Source of the DNA: Panorpa germanica
Lineage: Eukaryota; Arthropoda; Insecta; Mecoptera; Panorpidae
DNA: 64,000 bases
Direction: 5' to 3'
NCBI GenBank assembly: GCA_963678705.1
Contig: OY783207.1
Span: 21,736,001-21,800,000 of the forward strand
Positions within the stretch are counted from its first letter, which is position 1, and each line of letters starts with the position of its first letter. Below the pieces are notes generated by a model. The model was given only the letters and a program-made list of their open reading frames with translations. It was not told where the DNA came from and did not search any database. Both the position numbers and the translations under genes were made by a program. Positions 55,001 through 59,672 of the stretch are shown here, one piece after another.

Positions 55001-58000
55001 TTGAATTTTCTCGTTTGCTTTTTCTGTTTATAGAAATAATTGAGTTTTATCATCAGTCGCCCTGCGTTTTACATTTTACGCTCTACTCTTATAGAATTAC
55101 ATTTTGCGCTGTGCGTTTTGATATTCAAAGCAAAATGATGAAGGAAAAAATATGATTAAAAAAATAGGAACATGTAATTTGATTTTCTGGGGCGCCTAGA
55201 TTGAAATAATGTACGGACGGTACGATGTGATTTTTAATTTATTTTTCTCGTGATGGAATGTAATTAGCTTTACGAATTGCTACCCCCAGTGGCCACCCTA
55301 GTGCCTACCCCTGCCCCCGCTTTTGCCTTTACTTTGTACCACAGTGTTTCACCCTGCTACGGCGTGCCATTCCCCCCGTCCCCAATGTGCTGTTGTTGGT
55401 TTTGTTAATTCAATATAACCGCAAAAGTCTGCGTTTGTAATTAACGGTAATTCCAGTTTAATTTTCAAATGTTCAATCATCTGATTCGTTTATTTTATTT
55501 TAATAATTCATTTTTTTAATTACCATGGAATTAATCTTTCATGTTCATTACAAATTAATGTAATTATTATGTACTCATTTTAAATGAAGGTAATCTTTTT
55601 TCATTTTTATTAGCTGGATCAGATTATATACATTTGAAGATAGATGTTACACAGTAAAATTTTACGTAAAAAATTGTATGTTTTGTGCCCTACTTTATTG
55701 CAATATCTAACGTCGACTTTTCAATTGTTGATTGAAATTGATGTTAATAAATGTGTATTGACGTGTCTATTTTATTAAATATCTAAATGTTGACGGAGAT
55801 ATAGCAATTAAAAATTCGAATTATAGTTTTAGCGCTGTGAGATGGTCGGCCATTTGTATGACGTGAAATGCATTTATACGTCACTTATTTGTGAAGTAAG
55901 TCAGTGCTGTGATAATGTTTTGTAGCTGTTGGTAGTCGAAATAATCAAGTCAAGTCAAAGAATAATAAGTTTTTATTTTATTTAACCCTGCTAAGGCAGA
56001 CATAATATTTAAATTTGAGTGTTTCTTGAAATAGCTGTAAATAATATTTGATATTTTGATATATAAATACATATAGCAGAGATTTATGAGCTGTAAGGTT
56101 GATAACCTGTAAACTTGGCAGAGCTCTGTTGTATAAAAGAGATAGCAACTAGCGGTTGTGATGTCACATGCATTTGGAATCTCTTAAATAATTAGTTGAA
56201 TCCCTTTAATAATTAAAGAGGAAATATTCCCTAAAATATAAGGAGGTATTGAGAAATAATTGAACATTTGAGGCTCTAGTAACCCACTTTATCAATATAT
56301 AGTACACTTTTATAGAAATTAAGACATAGGACACAAGCCCATTAAAGGACTATCACATCAGTCACTAAAGTTGAAGGATAACATATAGGTGGCGCCACTA
56401 TTGACAAATCCATATGATTTTTAGATAGTATCAATCTTCCTTCTATAAATGTTAAAATTTCATGATATTCCGACCATTAGTCTTATATATAACACTTGTC
56501 AAGCCATTGCTTTGCTTCAACGGTATTTTCTTTCCCATTAGAAAGCAATGCTTTATCAGCAATACTGTTAATAATAGAGTCACTTATATGACATCCAACG
56601 AATTTAATGACTGATTTGATAACTACGTCATACAAATTTAATGATTTTTTAACCCCCTGTCCACATTGTTACGTTCTGTCACACATTGCGTATCCCGTCC
56701 CCCCTGTTGTGACAACACATATTTATGTCACATCTTGTCACACTTTGGAGACCCTCTCCCCACTGGTTTGTGTATGGGCAAAGATAGCATATGTACCGGC
56801 ATTTAAAAAAGAAGTGCAAAACTAAGGTAACATTTTTCTAAAAATATAACACATTTAGAACACTCTAGTACTCTGCTTGCTGTGTAGATAACTTGTAGTA
56901 AAATAATAAACAATTTTTAACGCAGTTATTATTGTAAACATAACCTAACCGAATTTTGTTATATGCAAATTACACCTAGGTTGATGTTCAGTCCGCCTCT
57001 GATGCTTAAATGGGCAATTTGAGACCATATAAATACGAGTTTCTATTTGTAAAAGCATCCATAAGACACAAAGTTTATATCAGTCAAAGAATACAACGAA
57101 TGGAGACGCAGCTGATGATTCTAGTACATAAATAAATCAGGTTGATTGCGTCGAGTTCTAAATGCTCACACTGGGGACCACTGAGACACATTCTACAGCG
57201 CTGAATGAGGTTGTTGTAAGGATCGAGACACGAACTTACTTTAAGCACTGGATTTATGTTTAAAGGTTACTGTATAAATAAAAGTTTACTTACATAGTTG
57301 TACTTCAGGTCAGGGTGCATGTAGTCGACTCCTGCAAATAAAAAAACCATTTGTGTTATTGGAAGATGATGATGGTTATTGCAACAATATCAGTTACAAA
57401 GCGTAGTGATTCTAACTCACGACGTGAAAAGTAGCCAGAAGAAAAATCAACATAGGAACTCTGCTGCAAACCCTGATACGTTAGTGCTCTCTACGATTTG
57501 AGCTATTGGTTACAGATGAATACAAAACGAACGATTTCTATAGCTATTGTACACAAGGGAGGTCTTTTATGTAAAATATATTTAACTGGTACAAGGCATC
57601 ATAGCAATGGTATTGAATATTATGAGATTTGTTTGTATTCATTTAATCATTTAATTTTTCTTTGTCTAACTTAATCTTTCTAAATTGCCTCTTCTATACT
57701 ATAGAAAAACCTGGACAAACTTTCTTCATGGAAGAACGTTGGTATTTACTTTACAAATACAGAACAATGAATGAACAAACCATCTTAAATTCTAGTTAAT
57801 ATATACTCAGTCCTACATTAGTTTTCAGCTAGATTTAATAGGTTTATTTTTATTACTTTTGAGAATGCGTTTAGTTAATTTCGGTAAGCACATTCCCTCA
57901 CGTATTCAATCAGTAGTTTAAAGTTTCTCATATTTTAATTGCTTTAACCTTTGACTTGGTTTCCGTTCACAATATACACTTAGTAATCACATTATTTTAC

Positions 58001-59672
58001 GACTTTTCTAGCTCGGGTGTTATAGTTATGATTACTTTGTATGCTCGATTTATTTTTACGATTCCACATATATATAGGGCATTAGTAAATATATCGAAAA
58101 AAAGTGACTTGCTTGGGAACGTCCTTAGGACACTTATTACTTTACATTACATTAGATTAGCTTCATTAAATTCTGAACAAACGTGGTTTTACTAGTGATT
58201 TACCTTAACAGTAGTTTAGAATCTCCTTTCCAGTCTCTAAAATAAAACTACTACTTAAAACTTGTCATTTGCAATAAAAGATTTGATGGCAACTCCAAGC
58301 GAATGGAAGAAGGAAATGGAACCAATAAACATTTTCTCCAGCGACTGTATTCGACGACGTGTTACTACAGGTCCCTTAAAGCTTTGCTTGTATTTTGATT
58401 TTAGGTTTATTCAGAGTTTCTTATTGAATAGTAAGTAGTGTGGTGGGAGGGTGACCTGTGTGTGACGCTTTAGCTTATCCAAGTTAGTACGGTAAGGGAT
58501 AAGGGAGAGGGGAGAGAGGCTTTTCGTTTCGGATAACGCCTACGCACACATTGACATGTTTGTTCCGTATCTTGTTCAAGTCTTTTTCGACCTTGGCAAC
58601 TCGAATGTAATTGGCTTGGTTGCTTTGGAATTGGATTAGGGACGTGTTTCCACTGGGCAAGTAATTGTCGCGACAGTGTTCACTGGAATCACATGGATAA
58701 AACGTAACGTTAGGTAAAAAATATTACGTTAAATAATACACAATTTTGTGTTTTGTGTTTAGACGGTAGTAGTCGTACATATTCTGTAATATAAGAGAGT
58801 GTCGTACTCCTGCTATCACATTTTTCGCAAATTAAAACAAAAAAATTATCATTTATAAAAACAATATTATGTTTAATGTATTATGTTATATATAAAACTA
58901 TTATGGAAGGTTATAAAATGTTTTCTTTTAAACTAATTAGTAACAGATTTTATGTTTATTTTATAAATGTATGTAAGAATGTGTTTGATAACAAATATTA
59001 CGTATATTAGTAGCTTTCGTTTAAATAAATTGTTAGCAGTATTTAAGGTAATAGACACATAAATAGACAATGAACTCCACAAAAAGAGTCTAAAAGTCTA
59101 GAACCGTCAACTCCGCTAACATTTTCTTTTTAATTTAAAATATATTTTAGATACTGCAATCATAAACAGTGACACAGATTTGATTTTTGACTTTATGATA
59201 TTTTAAAACAAAAATTATCCAAGTAATAATAGGCTGTCAAAGAATCAGCTGTTTCGTATTCCAATTACATTCCGATACGCTAAGCTTTTGATTTTGTCTG
59301 AGCCCTGGAGACTTAACGGGAACAGGGGTCGCAACATTAGCATACTAATGAAAACAGCAAAGATGTCAATATGCAGATTTCAAGTTGAACCTTACCGTCA
59401 TCCATGATGGCTGTAGTAACATTCTTCCCCGTCACTCCTTGCGCCCAGGCTGCCTGCACGTTAAGATCCAGACGAGGTTTGCCCCCGTTTTGTCCCGTGT
59501 TGCGTAAATACCATTGTAACGGGAAGTAGGGATCCGTTGGAGGCGCTCCTGGTGATCCCACTAAACTACTAGCTTGCGGATGTACAGGGGCTCCTACGTT
59601 TAGGGAACCCGCGTAAGAACGGAAACCGCGTTTAACCCGGAGGAAGCCTGGTTGCTGAATTGCCGTGTGCAC
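3930..59672 (-). CDS. amon: Prohormone convertase 2 (amontillado), partial, 7 exons visible
   Basis: Subtilisin/kexin-family serine endopeptidase that cleaves neuropeptide and peptide-hormone precursors at paired basic residues in the regulated secretory pathway. Visible exons, in order on the minus strand: 59396-59672, 57294-57331, 17319-17395, 13867-13955, 12776-12951, 4299-4511, 3930-4030 (971 nt; phases at the junctions 1, 0, 2, 1, 0, 0, then 2 into the next exon). All introns are GT-AG. Motifs seen: RVKR prosegment cleavage site, catalytic Asp in IMDDG, catalytic His in [15 protein letters not shown] with Asp at the oxyanion position, which is the PC2 hallmark (other convertases have Asn), and catalytic Ser in [11 protein letters not shown]. 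The signal peptide and most of the prosegment (right) and the P domain and C-terminus (left) are not in the window. Identity as PC2 rather than furin or PC1/3 rests on the oxyanion Asp and the overall match to PC2 remembered from the family. The gene hosts a second, opposite-strand gene in its largest intron. Confidence 0.96.
4299..4511 (-). CDS. amon: amon exon with the PC2-type oxyanion Asp
   Basis: 213 nt, 71 codons, phase 0 at both ends. It encodes [17 protein letters not shown], then [19 protein letters not shown], then [16 protein letters not shown]. The Asp in ASGDGG takes the place of the oxyanion-hole Asn of other convertases, a feature specific to PC2. The acceptor is AATTCCAG and the donor GTAAGT (4298-4293). 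Confidence 0.97.
5594..5958 (+). mobile_element. Non-LTR retrotransposon 3' tail
   Basis: Encodes [20 protein letters not shown] followed by YLFKRE and a CEQ...H.L.C pattern, the C-terminal end of the RNase-H/zinc-knuckle region of insect LINEs. It ends in GTTGATGCACTCAAATG and an A-rich run. Related tails lie at 23594-23931 and, inverted, 60361-60695. It is 5' truncated. Confidence 0.75.
6559..7196 (+). mobile_element. TIR element, AATGGGCTTGTGTCCT family, copy 1
   Basis: 638 bp with 16-bp TIRs (one base changed at the left end). No coding capacity seen. It shares its whole length with copies at 9678-10278, 51179-51803 and 55712-56343, and with inverted 35712-36206. In most copies the right end is followed by TTAA, which hints at a TTAA-targeting (piggyBac-like) transposase. 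Confidence 0.8.
7788..7995. repeat. Foldback repeat
   Basis: Two arms of about 70 bp in inverted orientation (7788-7860 and 7922-7995) share CTCTAACGTCTT and GACTAATGTG.TATTCATTTG around a loop of about 60 bp. Single arms recur at 32385-32460 and 54172-54250. No coding capacity. Confidence 0.65.
9398..9592 (+). repeat. Dispersed repeat, about 195 bp
   Basis: Begins CCAGTAAACATTTTGGAG and contains CACCTGTCGGAATACAAATG; a second copy lies inverted at 49276-49486, and the first 20 bp also recur at 8105-8125. Ends may be short inverted repeats (CCCAGT). Identity unknown. Confidence 0.55.
9678..10278 (+). mobile_element. TIR element, AATGGGCTTGTGTCCT family, copy 2
   Basis: 601 bp, both TIRs present, followed by TTAA on the right. 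It is very similar along its length to copy 1, which lies only about 2.5 kb away in the same orientation. Confidence 0.8.
11188..11338. repeat. Inverted repeat with about 45-bp arms
   Basis: Arms 11188-11234 and 11296-11338 pair through AGTTTGTTCAAGAAAAGTTG and its complement, with a short extra TGAAT in the left arm and a 61-bp loop. It sits just before a jockey fragment. Confidence 0.7.
11397..11660 (-). mobile_element. Jockey-like retrotransposon fragment, minus strand
   Basis: The minus strand encodes [19 protein letters not shown], then [14 protein letters not shown], the conserved segment after the RT fingers/palm of jockey-clade LINEs. It is truncated at both ends and faces a second partial copy at 11790-11995. 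Confidence 0.8.
11790..11995 (+). mobile_element. Jockey-like retrotransposon fragment, plus strand
   Basis: Encodes [20 protein letters not shown] and then [17 protein letters not shown]. It overlaps in content with the inverted fragment at 11397-11660, including the shared TTGCTTGATAGTAATGATGT end, so the two form a broad inverted pair. Confidence 0.8.
12384..12435 (+). other. Exon-like Glu-rich open stretch, unassigned
   Basis: An ATG opens [16 protein letters not shown] and is followed directly by a donor-like GTATCC. It is purine-rich and low in complexity, and no partner exon is visible. It could equally be a simple repeat in the amon intron. Confidence 0.15.
12776..12951 (-). CDS. amon: amon exon: GIRMLDQP to GVNE
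   Basis: 176 nt, phase 1 in and phase 0 out, 58 full codons. It encodes [18 protein letters not shown], then [19 protein letters not shown], then an NAT sequon and GVNE. The acceptor is AATTTCTAG and the donor GTGAGT (12775-12770). The SASWGP block is a core subtilase/convertase motif. Confidence 0.96.
13867..13955 (-). CDS. amon: amon exon carrying the catalytic His
   Basis: 89 nt, phase 2 in and phase 1 out. It completes [13 protein letters not shown] (catalytic His is the first full codon) and continues [17 protein letters not shown]. The acceptor is TTTTCCAG and the donor GTAAAT (13866-13861). Every intact family landmark expected here is present. Confidence 0.96.
14310..14690 (+). mobile_element. 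Diverged relative of the AATGGGCTTGTG TIR element
   Basis: Shares, with many changes, the blocks GAGCTTGTGACTC, TATTGGCGT.CTTATTTT.TTAAATAT and CCTCTTTAATAATTAAA in the same order as the intact copies. An old copy without a recognisable right TIR. Confidence 0.45.
15263..15320 (+). repeat. tRNA-like (SINE-like) segment
   Basis: GTAGTAAGAGCAGC resembles a D-arm/A box and CTGGGTTCGAAGCCAG resembles a B box, at near tRNA spacing. The acceptor stem is not paired, so it is more likely a SINE head or tRNA relic than a gene. Confidence 0.3.
15820..15915. other. GC-rich non-coding patch
   Basis: About 95 bp far richer in G+C than the surrounding intron, with no open frame or repeat partner seen. 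It is followed by a near-palindrome around GAAGCTAAATTAGCTTC. Possibly a conserved non-coding element; unproven. Confidence 0.25.
16335..16670 (-). mobile_element. Jockey-like retrotransposon fragment
   Basis: The minus strand reads [20 protein letters not shown] (RT palm end), then LGMTLDAK, then VWTYGVQL with an in-frame stop. Same family as the fragments at 11397-11995 and 21795-22240. Degenerate. Confidence 0.75.
17319..17395 (-). CDS. amon: amon exon: segment between catalytic Asp and His
   Basis: 77 nt, phase 0 in and phase 2 out. It encodes [20 protein letters not shown] followed by DDWFN and the first two bases of the Ser preceding the catalytic His. The acceptor is TTTCCAG and the donor GTAAAC (17318-17313). 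The sequence is nearly identical to the mammalian PC2 segment I recall. Its GC content is much higher than that of the surrounding intron. Confidence 0.96.
18940..19371 (+). mobile_element. Non-LTR retrotransposon 3' end with poly-A
   Basis: Purine-rich coding remnant with Arg/Glu/Lys-rich, stop-riddled frames, then GCCGAAAGGCACACAATTAA and a run of A ending at 19371. The layout matches the 3' end of R1-like or related LINEs. 5' truncated. Confidence 0.6.
20645..20850. mobile_element. Short TIR element (about 205 bp)
   Basis: The ends GTCCATAGATGCGTG and its approximate inverse TGCATGTATAGAC face each other; the interior has no coding capacity. No target duplication was resolved. Confidence 0.4.
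21110..21275 (-). repeat. Dispersed repeat shared with 61085-61205
   Basis: In reverse complement it shares GGCATTTTCAAC, GCTTCGAAG(G/A)GCAAC, TTGT.TCTCAG and the GATAAAT block with 61085-61205. More GC-rich than its surroundings. Family unknown. Confidence 0.5.
21795..22240 (+). mobile_element. Jockey-like retrotransposon 3' fragment
   Basis: Encodes [14 protein letters not shown], then [20 protein letters not shown]; a frameshift follows and the next frame gives [18 protein letters not shown] and ends near 22209. Typical of the end of jockey ORF2. Broken by at least one frameshift and internal loss. Confidence 0.85.
23294..23527 (-). pseudogene. hAT transposase C-terminal dimerisation fragment
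   Basis: 77 codons containing [20 protein letters not shown] followed by RSTMS, the hallmark hAT C-terminal dimerisation motif. The rest of the transposase is absent. Located inside matching hAT TIRs. Confidence 0.85.
23594..23931 (+). mobile_element. Non-LTR retrotransposon 3' tail inside the hAT remnant
   Basis: Matches 5594-5958 along its length ([17 protein letters not shown] region, then the A-rich end after GTTGATGCACTCAAATAG), with frameshifts. It inserted into, or travelled with, the hAT remnant. Confidence 0.75.
24990..25600 (+). pseudogene. Degraded mariner transposase (second family)
   Basis: The N-terminal piece [10 protein letters not shown] lies near 25050-25085. The catalytic piece [19 protein letters not shown] lies near 25278-25340, followed by stops and frameshifts, then [16 protein letters not shown] near 25405-25460. 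The HHDNA-type Asp is Asn here and the centre is deleted, so it is inactive. Confidence 0.7.
26241..26531. mobile_element. hAT-type miniature element with perfect 8-bp duplication
   Basis: Starts CAGTGGTGTAGCTAC and ends with the approximate inverse GCTACTTTACTG; flanked on both sides by CTTAAGAC (26233-26240 and 26532-26539). 291 bp, no transposase. Confidence 0.85.
27069..27104 (+). pseudogene. tRNA-Asn 5' half
   Basis: GCCTCCGTGGCGCAATGG, then CTAGCGCGTTCGGCTGTT, matches the acceptor 5' strand, D arm and anticodon 5' strand of metazoan tRNA-Asn(GTT). The match stops directly after the GTT anticodon; no T arm or 3' acceptor strand follows. Pol III A box present, B box absent. Confidence 0.75.
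27266..27500 (+). repeat. Dispersed repeat rich in TTAACT/GTTAAAC motifs
   Basis: Shares GTTAACT(G/A)TGG.CG, the AAACTAGAATT block and ATAACT.AAGTTTAA in order with 34345-34545; related inverted pieces lie at 13235-13360 and pieces at 47995-48345. No coding capacity. Family unknown. Confidence 0.5.
29093..29600 (-). mobile_element. Non-LTR retrotransposon 3' end (family with 31440 and 40275)
   Basis: The minus strand encodes [12 protein letters not shown], then a long Arg/Glu/Lys-rich tail. It aligns along its length with 31440-31960 and with the plus-strand copy at 40275-40755. The visible open frames in this stretch are relics of this element. Confidence 0.7.
31440..31960 (-). mobile_element. 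Non-LTR retrotransposon 3' end
   Basis: Inverted copy of the same LINE tail: CACATGAATACTTATTG, GCCTCCCTTTAATAACTGCA and CAGATAAATTTAAAC blocks match 29093-29600 in order. The long plus-strand open frame at 31533-31997 is antisense to it and not a gene. Confidence 0.7.
34345..34545 (+). repeat. Second copy of the TTAACT/GTTAAAC repeat
   Basis: Shares ordered blocks with 27266-27500, including AAACTAGAATT.G.AAACCCA and ATAACTAAAGTTTAACTGA. Non-coding. Confidence 0.5.
35712..36206 (-). mobile_element. TIR element, AATGGGCTTGTGTCCT family, inverted copy
   Basis: 495 bp, inverted. One end AATGGGCTTGTGTTCT is well kept and preceded by TTTT; the other end is worn (CTCATT for CCCATT). Interior blocks match the other copies in reverse order. 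Confidence 0.7.
36609..36670. other. GC-rich exon-like patch, unassigned
   Basis: About 50 bp of high GC in an AT-rich intron. On the plus strand it is bracketed by GTCTGCAG and a GTGTCT; on the minus strand it follows TTATTCTCTCTCAG and reads [14 protein letters not shown] before a stop 6 codons later. No family recognised and no partner exon seen. Confidence 0.2.
39203..39375 (-). mobile_element. Partial copy of the AATGGGCTTGTG TIR element
   Basis: Matches the right-hand 170 bp of the element in reverse (AGAACCTCAAAT.TTCAATTATTTTTT, then the ATTAAAGGGTA block) without a TIR. Old fragment. Confidence 0.55.
39475..40235 (+). mobile_element. Mariner remnant split by a hAT-type element
   Basis: Same family as 2266-2994: [19 protein letters not shown] near 39505-39560, then KSLVYTNP near 39918-39941, where a 198-bp element interrupts it; the reading resumes with the SK.L...IR helix region after 40140. 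Many stops; no intact TIR found. Confidence 0.65.
39942..40139. mobile_element. hAT-type miniature element with perfect TACCAATC duplication
   Basis: Starts CAGTGCCGCATTTAAAGG and ends CCTCAAAACTGGGCCTG; flanked by TACCAATC on both sides (39934-39941 and 40140-40147). Shares its body (GGAGGCCCCTAATTATTTTC, then CAGTAGC.CCGCCTGCCCTC) with 42218-42416 and 49123-49267. Confidence 0.88.
40275..40755 (+). mobile_element. Non-LTR retrotransposon 3' end, plus strand
   Basis: Encodes a Cys motif with an expanded RMC repeat, then [17 protein letters not shown] and [12 protein letters not shown], and a 3' untranslated part ending in AATAATAAT-rich sequence. Same family as 29093-29600 and 31440-31960. 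Confidence 0.7.
40345..40380 (+). repeat. 9-bp tandem repeat, 4 units
   Basis: AGGATGTGC three times, then AGGGTGTGC. In the LINE reading frame each unit encodes Arg-Met-Cys (last Arg-Val-Cys), so it multiplies part of the zinc-knuckle. Confidence 0.9.
42218..42416. mobile_element. hAT-type miniature element inside jockey
   Basis: Starts CAGTGATGTATTTGGAG and ends CCTCAAATCCAGGACTG; body matches 39942-40139. It interrupts the jockey coding sequence exactly between TWTCG and ELWG. The target duplication is worn. Confidence 0.8.
42517..43084 (-). mobile_element. 5'-truncated LINE fragment with 11-bp target duplication
   Basis: Inserted inverted in the jockey element: poly-T (poly-A of the minus strand) at the left, TCCCAGATATG on both sides (42506-42516 and 43085-43095). 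The minus strand keeps an open frame of about 160 codons with [29 protein letters not shown] and a [17 protein letters not shown] zinc-knuckle. It is a retrotransposon tail, not a host gene. Confidence 0.88.
44803..45330 (+). mobile_element. TIR element, CCTCATTCCCACTCACTG family
   Basis: Left end GCCTCATTCCCACTCACTG, right end its approximate inverse (CAGTGAGTGGAAATGATAC). Related pieces: inverted 49500-49772 and 54690-54800. No coding capacity. Confidence 0.6.
45985..46640 (+). repeat. Dispersed repeat of about 0.5 kb, split by a LINE fragment
   Basis: TTTTCGATAATGTTT(T/C)TTGACG and many later blocks match 53510-54190 along the length. A 150-bp LINE fragment interrupts it at 46415-46564; similarity to the other copy resumes after it. 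Confidence 0.75.
46415..46564 (-). mobile_element. Short LINE fragment with 15-bp target duplication
   Basis: Poly-T at left, then the same 3' end as 42517-43084 (GCACGTAGCCTTTTATCGC, then GACAACAAGAATGATC). ACTCCAATCGACTTT lies on both sides (46400-46414 and 46565-46579). 5' truncated after about 150 bp. Confidence 0.88.
46783..47087. mobile_element. Candidate hAT-type element flanked by TACTAAA
   Basis: The ends GGCCCCGGGCCC and GCAAGCCCTG are weak inverted matches; TACTAAA occurs directly outside both (46776-46782 and 47088-47094). About 305 bp without coding capacity. Confidence 0.45.
48285..48326. repeat. Perfect 14-bp inverted repeat
   Basis: AGGTAAAATTTTTA at 48285-48298 and its exact complement at 48313-48326, with a nearly palindromic core ATAGTTAACTAT. 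It lies in the TTAACT-type repeat region 47995-48345. Confidence 0.8.
49123..49267. mobile_element. hAT-type miniature element
   Basis: Starts CAGGGCAGGATTTAAAGG and ends CCCTCAAATCTGGGTCTG; flanked by TCTATTGC and ACTATTGC (7 of 8 match). Short member of the 39942-40139 family; no coding capacity. Confidence 0.8.
49276..49486 (-). repeat. Inverted copy of the repeat at 9398-9592
   Basis: Shares CATTTGTATTCCGACAGGTG and CTCCAAAATGTTTACTGG in reverse order. A hAT-type element sits directly at its left boundary. Confidence 0.6.
49500..49772 (-). mobile_element. Inverted partial copy of the 44803-45330 element
   Basis: Carries the CAGTGTGGGAATGAGGC end at 49750-49772 and the CTACTG.ATTTTGACA block in reverse. 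Truncated at its other end. Confidence 0.5.
50806..51082. mobile_element. Short TIR element, CGTACACA family
   Basis: 277 bp with about 40-bp TIRs: CGTACACATAGGTGCAACTG at the left, the inverse CGTACACACACGTGCAACTT at the right, then AACATGCGACAT-like sequence. Shares its right 200 bp with the left part of 473-1583. No coding capacity. Confidence 0.75.
51179..51803 (+). mobile_element. TIR element, AATGGGCTTGTGTCCT family, copy next to the nested gene
   Basis: 625 bp, both TIRs kept; TTAA lies at both edges (TTAAATGGG and CCCATTAAA). Its right end is 46 nt from the putative leader-exon donor of the SKP1-like gene. It carries a small TGTGTATTATG tandem expansion near 51250. Confidence 0.85.
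51850..52194 (+). other. Putative 5'UTR intron of the SKP1-like gene
   Basis: A near-perfect donor (CAG then GTAAGT, intron starting 51850) and a pyrimidine-rich acceptor (TTTCTTTTATAG, ending 52194) bracket 345 nt directly upstream of the ATG. This is inference from splice-site quality only. The leader exon would end at 51849, 46 nt after the end of a TIR element. Confidence 0.5.
52195..52814 (+). CDS. Divergent SKP1-like protein with a C-terminal membrane segment
   Basis: Two exons, 52195-52371 and 52437-52814, joined in phase 0 across a 65-nt GT-AG intron; 184 codons. Residues 6-13 (LKLQSSDG) match the SKP1 N-terminus; ILKKVISW (56-63) matches the ILKKV.W helix; [12 protein letters not shown] (84-95) and [13 protein letters not shown] (102-114) match the SKP1 dimerisation segment. 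SKP1 bridges F-box proteins to cullin-1 in SCF ubiquitin ligases. Here the F-box-binding end is lost: the terminal WCEEK-type helix is absent, and residues 159-177 are a strongly hydrophobic stretch followed by RIFYADF and stop, the layout of a tail-anchored protein. The ATG directly follows a splice acceptor (AG 52193-52194), so a leader exon is likely. The gene lies on the opposite strand within the 39.9-kb amon intron. Membership of the SKP1/POZ fold is well supported; the function is unknown. Confidence 0.85.
53149..53154 (+). promoter_or_regulatory. Candidate polyadenylation signal of the SKP1-like gene
   Basis: AATAAA about 335 nt downstream of the stop codon. It is a plausible transcript end; other A/T-rich variants are nearby, so this is tentative. 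Confidence 0.3.
53510..54190 (+). repeat. Dispersed repeat, uninterrupted copy of 45985-46640
   Basis: Matches 45985-46400 and 46579-46640 in order, and contains an additional middle stretch (53880-54060) absent from that copy. No convincing frame; identity unknown. Confidence 0.65.
54690..54800 (+). mobile_element. Right-end fragment of the 44803-45330 element
   Basis: AATGACTACGC, CAATTTAAATTA.ATACAAAA and GAGTGGAAAT blocks match 45235-45325 in order. Left part not found. Confidence 0.45.
55280..55390. other. GC-rich non-coding patch
   Basis: C-rich stretch (CTACCCCTGCCCCCGC, then CCATTCCCCCCGTCCCC) in an AT-rich intron. No frame or repeat partner seen. Possibly regulatory or a simple-sequence relic. 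Confidence 0.2.
55712..56343 (+). mobile_element. TIR element, AATGGGCTTGTGTCCT family, left end missing
   Basis: Begins within the element at the GTCGA.TTTTCAATTG block and runs to the intact right TIR, followed by TTAA. Contains a small extra segment (56100-56160) relative to the other copies. Confidence 0.8.
57294..57331 (-). CDS. amon: amon 38-nt microexon
   Basis: 38 nt. It completes the Gly of MDDG and adds [12 protein letters not shown], the conserved segment just after the catalytic Asp. The acceptor is TTTGCAG and the donor GTAAGT (57293-57288). It enters in phase 1 and leaves in phase 0, fitting both neighbours exactly. It is 2.1 kb from the preceding exon and 39.9 kb from the next one, which leaves a very small exon beside a very large intron. 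Confidence 0.95.
57332..59395 (-). other. amon intron (2.06 kb)
   Basis: Between the prosegment/Asp exon and the microexon. No gene or repeat that I can support inside it; a short GC-rich stretch lies near 58440-58690. Confidence 0.85.
59396..59672 (-). CDS. amon: amon exon: end of prosegment and start of catalytic domain
   Basis: 277 nt, 92 codons plus the first base of a Gly codon. The acceptor is a poly-T tract ending in CAG just above 59672; the donor is GTAAGG at 59395-59390. It opens with the last prosegment residues, with the RVKR cleavage site at exon residues 12-15, then a Gly/Pro/Ala-rich stretch of about 30 residues before [10 protein letters not shown]. The conserved block [17 protein letters not shown] leads to IMDDG, where the first Asp (exon residue 91) is the expected catalytic Asp. 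The stretch between the cleavage site and DPYF is clearly longer than in mouse PC2. Confidence 0.96.

Larger units (their letters stand above)
17396..57293 (-). other. Giant amon intron (39.9 kb)
   Basis: GT at 57293-57292 and AG at 17397-17396 in minus orientation bound one intron between the 38-nt microexon and the next amon exon. It holds one opposite-strand gene (52195-52814) and many decayed mobile elements listed separately. Stretches such as 17400-18930, 32050-34340, 36680-39200 and 56350-57290 show no gene that I can support. Confidence 0.9.
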
